A stretch of DNA of 18,990 nucleotides from positions 1 to 18,990 of the forward strand of contig USFU01000014.1 in assembly GCA_900554135.1 (NCBI GenBank), in the 5' to 3' direction. This stretch comes from an uncultured Collinsella sp. GTDB taxonomy: Bacteria > Actinomycetota > Coriobacteriia > Coriobacteriales > Coriobacteriaceae. The notes under the pieces were generated by a model. It worked only from the letters and a program-made list of their open reading frames with translations. It did not search any database and was not told the DNA's origin. This document shows positions 14,386 to 18,990 of this stretch, piece by piece (within the stretch, counting starts at the first letter, position 1; the number at the start of each line of letters is the position of its first letter). The translations under genes were made by a program, and so were the position numbers.

Positions 14386-14964
14386 TTACAGCGCCAAAAT
14401 CCCCAGATGCTCAAGCAAGATCTTAAGTCCGATGAGGATGAGCACGATGCCGCCCACGATGGTGGCAGGTTTTTCGTAGCGCGCGCCAAAGGTGTGGCCG
14501 ATCGCTACGCCGGCGACGGAGAAGATAAACGTTGTGACGCCGATAAGCGATACAGCGGGAACGATGTCGACCGAAAGCGCGGCGAACGAGATACCCACGG
14601 CCAGGGCGTCGATTGAGGTGGCGATGGCGAGGATCAGGTACTCGCCCAGTTCAATCTTTTCGGCATCCTTGCCGTCGCCTTCATTCTCGTCCTCGGTAAA
14701 GGCTTCCCACAGCATTTTGCCGCCGATAAAGGCCAAAAGGATAAAGGCGATCCAATGGTCGATGGGTCCGATGATGCCCATGAATTGGCTGCCAAGCGCC
14801 CATCCGATTACGGGCATGCCGGCCTGAAAGCCGCCAAAGAACAGGCCGAGCACCACGGCGACTTTAAGGTTGATCTTCTTCATGCCAAGGCCCTTGCAGA
14901 TGGATACGGCAAAGGCATCCATCGAAAGGCCAACGGCGAGCAGCACGAGCTCTGCGAGTCCCAT
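14386..14964 (-). CDS. mntP: Manganese efflux pump MntP
   Basis: A 192-residue inner-membrane protein with six predicted helices and two homologous halves. The conserved acidic motifs SMDAFAVSICKG (Asp16) and SIDALAVGISFA (Asp119) match MntP, which expels Mn2+ when it is in excess. The central loop EDENEGDGKDAEK is highly charged. The start is the ATG at 14964 (MGLAELVLLAVG), with GAGGGAG just upstream on the minus strand. A longer in-frame start at 15117 would translate the riboswitch and terminator and is not credible. Upstream lies a yybP-ykoY manganese riboswitch, which supports the function independently. Confidence 0.95.
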   Translation of the reverse strand: MGLAELVLLAVGLSMDAFAVSICKGLGMKKINLKVAVVLGLFFGGFQAGMPVIGWALGSQFMGIIGPIDHWIAFILLAFIGGKMLWEAFTEDENEGDGKDAEKIELGEYLILAIATSIDALAVGISFAALSVDIVPAVSLIGVTTFIFSVAGVAIGHTFGARYEKPATIVGGIVLILIGLKILLEHLGILAL

Positions 14965-15017
14965 AGTCTGGCTCCCTCTCTGCGGGCGGGCCCGCGTGTA
15001 CCTCTTGGGGGAGTAAC

Positions 15018-15061
15018 AAAAAAGACCCGTGGCGTACGCGTTGCGCGCACAGCCACGAGTC
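15018..15061 (-). terminator. Riboswitch expression-platform terminator of mntP
   Basis: On the minus strand, GACTCGTGGC (complement of 15052-15061) pairs with GCCACGGGTC (complement of 15024-15033) and is followed by TTTTTT (15018-15023). Its left arm overlaps the 3' side of the aptamer (AACGAGAC), so aptamer folding and terminator formation should be mutually exclusive. Confidence 0.85.
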
Positions 15062-15152
15062 TCGTTCATTAAGGCAAGCCAGGCCGCATCGGCCAGTGTG
15101 TTGACTTGCCGCGCCACCGGAGGCGAACCCGATCACGCGACTACTCCCTCAT
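15053..15152 (-). promoter_or_regulatory. yybP-ykoY manganese riboswitch aptamer
   Basis: On the minus strand the leader reads GGGAGTAG at its 5' side (complement of 15141-15148), then AAGTCAACAC, a GGCCGATGCGGCC hairpin, and GGCTTGCC followed by AACGAGAC. These are the conserved blocks of the yybP-ykoY class, which senses Mn2+. Binding should block the terminator and raise mntP expression when manganese is plentiful. The placement before mntP is the classical one. Confidence 0.88.
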
Positions 15153-15166
15153 TTATGCGAATCCCG

Positions 15167-15175
15167 ATGCTACCA
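15167..15175 (-). promoter_or_regulatory. Candidate promoter of the mntP riboswitch transcript
   Basis: TGGTAGCAT on the minus strand is an extended -10 about 15 nt before the aptamer begins. No clear -35 is seen. The remaining sequence to the disA start (15176-15322) shows only a lone TTGACT at 15206-15211 and no assigned feature. Confidence 0.4.
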
Positions 15176-15322
15176 CATAAGCAGCTCATTTGGGTTGGGG
15201 CTCTTTTGACTACCCCAGCGGTGTTCGCTCATTCTGTAAGCATCGGATTTCGCAAGTGCTGCGGGGGCAAACCGTGAGAAACTATTTAGCGTTTATGGAG
15301 CGTATACGATGGGAGCGATGCC

Positions 15323-16390
15323 TTGGATAAGAACGAGCTGCAAAAGCGTATGGAACAGGCTATTCGCCTGACTGCCCCCGGCCAGCCGATCCGCACCGCC
15401 CTCGACATGATCATTGCTGGTCACCTGGGCGCTCTTATTTGCGTCGGCGACACCGAAAACGTACTCGCTGCCGGTAACGACGGCTTCCCGCTCAACATTT
15501 CGTTTACCTCGAACCGCCTGTTCGAGCTTTCCAAGATGGACGGTGCCATCGTCATCGATGGCGACCTCACCCAGATCCTGCGCGCCAACTTCCACCTCAA
15601 TCCCGATCCCTCGCTCGCCACGAGTGAAACGGGCATGCGTCACCGTACTGCCGCTCGCATGTCGGTGCTCACCGACGCCATCGTGATCTCGGTTTCGGCT
15701 CGTCGTGCCGTCGTCAACGTGTACGTCCACGGCAAGAGCTACGAGATCCAGCCCGTCACCACCATCATGAGCTCGGTCAACCAGCTCGTCGCCACGCTCC
15801 AGACTACCCGTCAGTCGCTCGATCGCTCCCTGCTGCGCCTGACGGCCCTCGAGCTCGACGACTACGTTACGCTCGCCGACATCACCGGCATTTTCTCGAG
15901 TTTCGAGATCATGCAGCAGGCAAAGACTGAGCTTAAGGATTGCATTGTCAAGTTGGGCAACCAGGGCAAGCTCGTGCAGATGCAGCTCGAGCAGCTCGCC
16001 GGCTCCAGCATGGATACCGAGTACGACCTGATGATTCGCGACTACGCGAGCGATTCTTCCGAGGCCAATGCCGAAAAGATCCGCGCCAACCTGAGCCGTA
16101 TGACGCCCAAGGACTTGTCCGACCCGCAGCATGTGGCGGCGGTTCTGGGTTACGACGACCTGGACGAGGACTCCGTCATGACACCGCTGGGCCTGCGCAC
16201 GCTTTCGCGCGTGTCCGTCGTGCGCGACGGCGTGGCCGAGAAAATCGTCGACGAGTATGGATCGCTGCAGGAGCTCATGGACGACATCAGCGAGGATCCG
16301 GAGCGCCTGGGCGACTTTGGCGTTAACAACCCTGCCATTCTTGCGGACTCCCTGTACCGCATGAAGGGCACCAAACAGGGGAACGCATAA
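15323..16390 (+). CDS. disA: DNA integrity scanning diadenylate cyclase DisA
   Basis: Synthesises cyclic di-AMP from two ATP while scanning DNA; branched DNA inhibits it. The 355 residues match the family. The N-terminal DAC domain (about 1-145) carries the catalytic DGA (73-75, KMDGAIVID) and RHRTA (106-110), both intact. A helical linker domain follows, and the C-terminus (about 285-350) holds the helix-hairpin-helix DNA-binding region. The start is a TTG at 15323 after GGGAG (15311-15315); the nearby ATGs at 15309 and 15318 are out of frame. Its stop overlaps the ispD ATG by one base (TAATG), so DisA heads a translationally linked cluster with ispD, ispF and cysS. Confidence 0.95.
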   Translation: MDKNELQKRMEQAIRLTAPGQPIRTALDMIIAGHLGALICVGDTENVLAAGNDGFPLNISFTSNRLFELSKMDGAIVIDGDLTQILRANFHLNPDPSLATSETGMRHRTAARMSVLTDAIVISVSARRAVVNVYVHGKSYEIQPVTTIMSSVNQLVATLQTTRQSLDRSLLRLTALELDDYVTLADITGIFSSFEIMQQAKTELKDCIVKLGNQGKLVQMQLEQLAGSSMDTEYDLMIRDYASDSSEANAEKIRANLSRMTPKDLSDPQHVAAVLGYDDLDEDSVMTPLGLRTLSRVSVVRDGVAEKIVDEYGSLQELMDDISEDPERLGDFGVNNPAILADSLYRMKGTKQGNA

Positions 16391-17118
16391 TGGCGCCCGT
16401 ATGCGCCGTGGTCGTTGCCGGTGGCAGCGGCCAGCGCTTTGGTAACCCCGGTGGTAAGCAGCTCGTCAATGTAGCGGGCCGTCCGCTTATGAGCTGGTCC
16501 ATCCGCGCATTTGACCGTAGCAATAAGGTCGGCCACATCGTCGTGGTTTGCCCTGCCGAGCGTCGTGCCGAGATGCGCCGCCTGGCCATCAGCCCGTATT
16601 CGTATAGCACGCCCATCAGCTTTGCCGATGCCGGCGAGACCCGCCAGGATTCCACCCGCGCCGGCGTGCATGCGGTGCCGGCGGGCTTTGAATATGTCGC
16701 CATCCACGATGGCGCCCGTCCGCTCATTACGACCGAGGCTATCGACCACGCTATCGACGTGCTCGTGAGCGACCGTGCCCTCGACGGTGTCGTGTGCGGT
16801 CAGCCCGCGATCGATACGCTCAAGATCGTCGATGGCGACAACATCGTCGAGACGCCGCCGCGCGAGCTCTATTGGGCCGCGCAGACGCCGCAGATCTTTA
16901 GCGTCGACGCCATGAAGCGCGCTCACGCCGCTGCTATCGCCGAGGGCTTTATCGGTACCGACGATTCATCGCTGGTCGAGCGCATGGGTGGGCGCGTCCG
17001 CTGCGTCCAGAGCCCACGCGACAACCTAAAGGTGACGGTGCCCGAGGACCTTCGTCCCGTAACCGCGATTCTGCTTGGCCGTATGGCCGAGGGAGAGGAC
17101 CTTCCCCATGTTCAGTAA
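16390..17118 (+). CDS. ispD: 2-C-methyl-D-erythritol 4-phosphate cytidylyltransferase (IspD)
   Basis: Transfers CMP from CTP to MEP, giving CDP-ME, the substrate of IspE. At 242 residues it has normal length. The nucleotide-binding N-terminus VVAGGSGQRFG is followed by GGKQLVNVAGRPL, then the HDGARPL and AAQTPQIF signatures near residues 107 and 165 and the TDDSSLVE substrate-site motif. One GxGxR-type arginine (Arg16) and the active-site Lys23 are visible. The start codon overlaps the disA stop (TAATG), and the end overlaps ispF by 11 nt. IspD and IspF are often a single fused protein; here they are separate but overlapping. Confidence 0.96.
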   Translation: MAPVCAVVVAGGSGQRFGNPGGKQLVNVAGRPLMSWSIRAFDRSNKVGHIVVVCPAERRAEMRRLAISPYSYSTPISFADAGETRQDSTRAGVHAVPAGFEYVAIHDGARPLITTEAIDHAIDVLVSDRALDGVVCGQPAIDTLKIVDGDNIVETPPRELYWAAQTPQIFSVDAMKRAHAAAIAEGFIGTDDSSLVERMGGRVRCVQSPRDNLKVTVPEDLRPVTAILLGRMAEGEDLPHVQ

Positions 17119-17602
17119 CCTGCGCATTGGCCATGGCTACGACGTCCACCGTCTGGTGGAGGGGCGTCGATGTATCATCGGCGGTGTTGACATTCCCTAC
17201 GAGCGCGGCCTGCTGGGCCACTCGGATGCCGATGTGCTCGCGCACGCCTTGGCCGACGCCATTCTGGGCGCCTGCCGCGGGGGAGACATCGGCAAGCTAT
17301 TCCCCGATACCGACCCCGCCTATGAGGGTGCTGATTCGATGGTGCTGCTCGCTCGCGTGATGGACTACGCGCGCGAGCTGGGCTTCGAGTTTGTCGATGC
17401 CGATTGCACCATTGCCTGTCAGCAACCCAAGATCACCCCGCACCGCGATGCCATGCGCGCCAACCTTGCCCATGCCCTGGGCGTCGACGTCGAAAACGTG
17501 GGCGTCGCCGCCACTACGACCGAAAAGCTCGGTTGGGAAGGCCAGGGCGAGGGAATCGGTGCCTGGGCCGTCTGCCTGCTACAGAAAACCGTTAAGGAGT
17601 AA
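17108..17602 (+). CDS. ispF: 2-C-methyl-D-erythritol 2,4-cyclodiphosphate synthase (IspF)
   Basis: Converts CDP-ME 2-phosphate (made by IspE) to the cyclic diphosphate MEcPP with release of CMP. The protein is 164 residues and probably trimeric. Zinc ligands are Asp12 and His14 (GYDVHRL) and His46 (ADVLAHALAD), with LLGHSDAD, FPDTDP and the C-terminal ATTTEKLGWEGQGEGI signatures. The ATG at 17108 is chosen because it gives the canonical N-terminus and follows GGGAGAGGA; an in-frame ATG at 17075 would add 11 residues from inside ispD. The stop is followed 3 nt later by cysS, whose ribosome site AAGGAG lies at the ispF end. Confidence 0.97.
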   Translation: MFSNLRIGHGYDVHRLVEGRRCIIGGVDIPYERGLLGHSDADVLAHALADAILGACRGGDIGKLFPDTDPAYEGADSMVLLARVMDYARELGFEFVDADCTIACQQPKITPHRDAMRANLAHALGVDVENVGVAATTTEKLGWEGQGEGIGAWAVCLLQKTVKE

Positions 17603-17605
17603 CGA

Positions 17606-18990
17606 ATGCGTATCTACAACAGCGCTACCCATAAAAAGGAAGAGTTCCAGCCCATCGAGTCCGGCAAGGTCCGCATGTACGTGTGCGGCCCCACGGTCTA
17701 CGACAACATCCACATCGGCAATGCCCGCACGTTCATCAGCTTTGACGTGATTCGTCGCTGGCTCATCGCGAGCGGCTACGAGGTCACGTTCGCCCAGAAC
17801 CTCACCGATGTCGATGACAAGATCATCAAGCGCGCCAACGAGCAGGGCCGAACGGCCGCCGAGGTCGCGACGGAGTTCTCCGACAAGTTTATCGGCGTCA
17901 TGCGCGCCGCCAACGTGCTCGATCCCGATGTGCGCCCCCGCGCCACCAAGGAGATCGGCCCCATGATCGCCATGATCAAGACGCTTATCGAGCAGGGCCA
18001 CGCTTACGCAGCCGATAACGGCGATGTGTACTTTGCCGTGCGCAGCGATCCCAACTATGGTCAGGTTTCGGGCCGCAACATCGACGACCTTATGGTTGGC
18101 GCGCGCATCGAGGAGAACGAGGACAAGAACGACCCGCTCGACTTTGCCCTGTGGAAGGCCGCCAAGCCCGGCGAGCCCAGCTGGCCGAGCCCCTGGGGCG
18201 AGGGTCGCCCCGGTTGGCACACCGAGTGCGCCGCCATGGTGCATCGCTACCTGGGCACTCCGATCGACATCCACGGCGGCGGCTCCGACCTTGCCTTCCC
18301 GCATCACGAGAACGAGTGCGCTCAGGCCACCTGCGCCTGGCACCAGGGCTTCTCCAACACCTGGATGCACACGGGCATGCTGCTGGTTGACGGCGAGAAG
18401 ATGTCCAAGTCGCTCGGAAACTTCTTTACGCTGGCCGAGGTCCTCGAGCAGCACTCCGCTGCCGCCCTGCGCCTGCTGATGCTGCAGACGAGCTATCGCT
18501 CGCCGCTCGACTTTTCTTGGGAGCGCCTGGAGGGTGCCGAGAACTCGCTCACGCGTATCGCCGGTACGGTCGAGAACCTGCGCTGGGCCGCGAACCATGC
18601 GACGGCCGATGCCGATGAGGCGGCATCCGAGGCGTTTGCCGCCAAGGCCGCCGAGACCCGTGCCACCTTTAAGGAGTGCATGGACGACGACTTTAACACC
18701 GCTGGTGCCATGGGTGCCGTCTTTGGCTTTGTAACCGAGTGCAACCAGTACCTGGAGCAGGCGGGCGACGCTGCCGACAAGGCCGCCGCGCTTGCCGCCG
18801 CCGATACGCTGGTCGAGCTGCTCGATACGTTTGGCGTTGAGCTCCCCGAGCCCAAGGTCGAGTTGCCACTGGGCCTGCTGGGCGTTGCCGCCGGTTTGGT
18901 TGCCTACACGGGTGACGACGTGGACGAGGCCGCTGCCAAGATTCTCGAGGCCCGCGCCGAGGCCCGCGCCGCCAAGAACTGGGATCTGGC
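17606..18990 (+). CDS. cysS: Cysteinyl-tRNA synthetase, 3' end cut by the window
   Basis: Charges tRNA-Cys. About 461 residues are visible before the right edge, with no stop, so only a short C-terminal part is missing. The class I HIGH-equivalent is NIHIGNAR (His36) and the KMSKS loop is at 265-269. The zinc site uses Cys27 (YVCGPTVYD), the Cys of WHTECAAM, and the His/Glu of FPHHENECAQ. The DALR anticodon-recognition region starts near residue 320 and is Ala-rich. The ATG at 17606 follows AAGGAG at 17594-17599, which overlaps the end of ispF. The ispD-ispF-cysS order is common in bacteria, supporting a shared transcript. Confidence 0.96.
   Translation, partial: MRIYNSATHKKEEFQPIESGKVRMYVCGPTVYDNIHIGNARTFISFDVIRRWLIASGYEVTFAQNLTDVDDKIIKRANEQGRTAAEVATEFSDKFIGVMRAANVLDPDVRPRATKEIGPMIAMIKTLIEQGHAYAADNGDVYFAVRSDPNYGQVSGRNIDDLMVGARIEENEDKNDPLDFALWKAAKPGEPSWPSPWGEGRPGWHTECAAMVHRYLGTPIDIHGGGSDLAFPHHENECAQATCAWHQGFSNTWMHTGMLLVDGEKMSKSLGNFFTLAEVLEQHSAAALRLLMLQTSYRSPLDFSWERLEGAENSLTRIAGTVENLRWAANHATADADEAASEAFAAKAAETRATFKECMDDDFNTAGAMGAVFGFVTECNQYLEQAGDAADKAAALAAADTLVELLDTFGVELPEPKVELPLGLLGVAAGLVAYTGDDVDEAAAKILEARAEARAAKNWDL

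Noticed and set aside
14965..15117. N-terminal extension of MntP
   Set aside because: It would translate the Mn riboswitch and its terminator. The ATG at 14964 has a good ribosome site and gives the standard MntP N-terminus.
1..18990. CRISPR array, rRNA genes or complete insertion sequence
   Set aside because: I saw no regularly spaced direct repeats, no rRNA sequence and no transposase gene.

Overview
The window is GC-rich, densely packed bacterial chromosome. Gene content (non-mevalonate isoprenoid genes, DisA, ClpC with an actinobacterial-style alanine/proline/glycine-rich tail, a LysRS carrying an extra tRNA-binding domain, heavy GAC/GAG/GCC codon use) suggests a member of the Coriobacteriia, most like Collinsella. 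That assignment rests on pattern recognition only; no search was run.

Layout. 1-1013: the 3' end of an unidentified gene, then ispE. 1063-1139: tRNA-Pro(CGG) with an encoded CCA and its own terminator. 1187-4148: tatA behind a promoter with a perfect palindrome in its spacer, then greA and lysS, separated by a hairpin that may act as an attenuator. 4149-4469: about 320 bases without a gene, filled with strong hairpins. 4470-6038: a one-piece ThrE-type threonine/serine exporter. 6039-6340: about 300 bases holding two inverted repeats, one REP-like, then a promoter and terminator forming a leader for a tandem DUF2798 membrane protein (6341-6943). 7130-9772: clpC. 9897-10789: a RelB/DinJ-type antitoxin with a PIN toxin, under an 11-bp-arm palindromic operator. 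10938-12395: pepD. 12521-14257 (minus): hipBA, under a 17-bp-arm palindrome. 14386-15175 (minus): mntP with a yybP-ykoY manganese riboswitch leader and terminator. 15323-18990: disA-ispD-ispF-cysS, a tightly overlapping cluster cut by the window end.

How it fits together. Three of the genes (ispE, ispD, ispF) are successive steps of MEP isoprenoid synthesis, with ispD and ispF translationally linked to disA and cysS. greA, lysS, cysS, the tRNA and clpC are information-processing and proteostasis housekeeping genes. The accessory parts are the two toxin-antitoxin modules on either side of pepD and the hairpin-rich gaps beside thrE. The most promising unexplained items are the structured lysS-thrE gap, the REP-like/long-hairpin block after thrE, the leader before the DUF2798 gene, and the shared half-sites in the hipBA operator and the mntP terminator.
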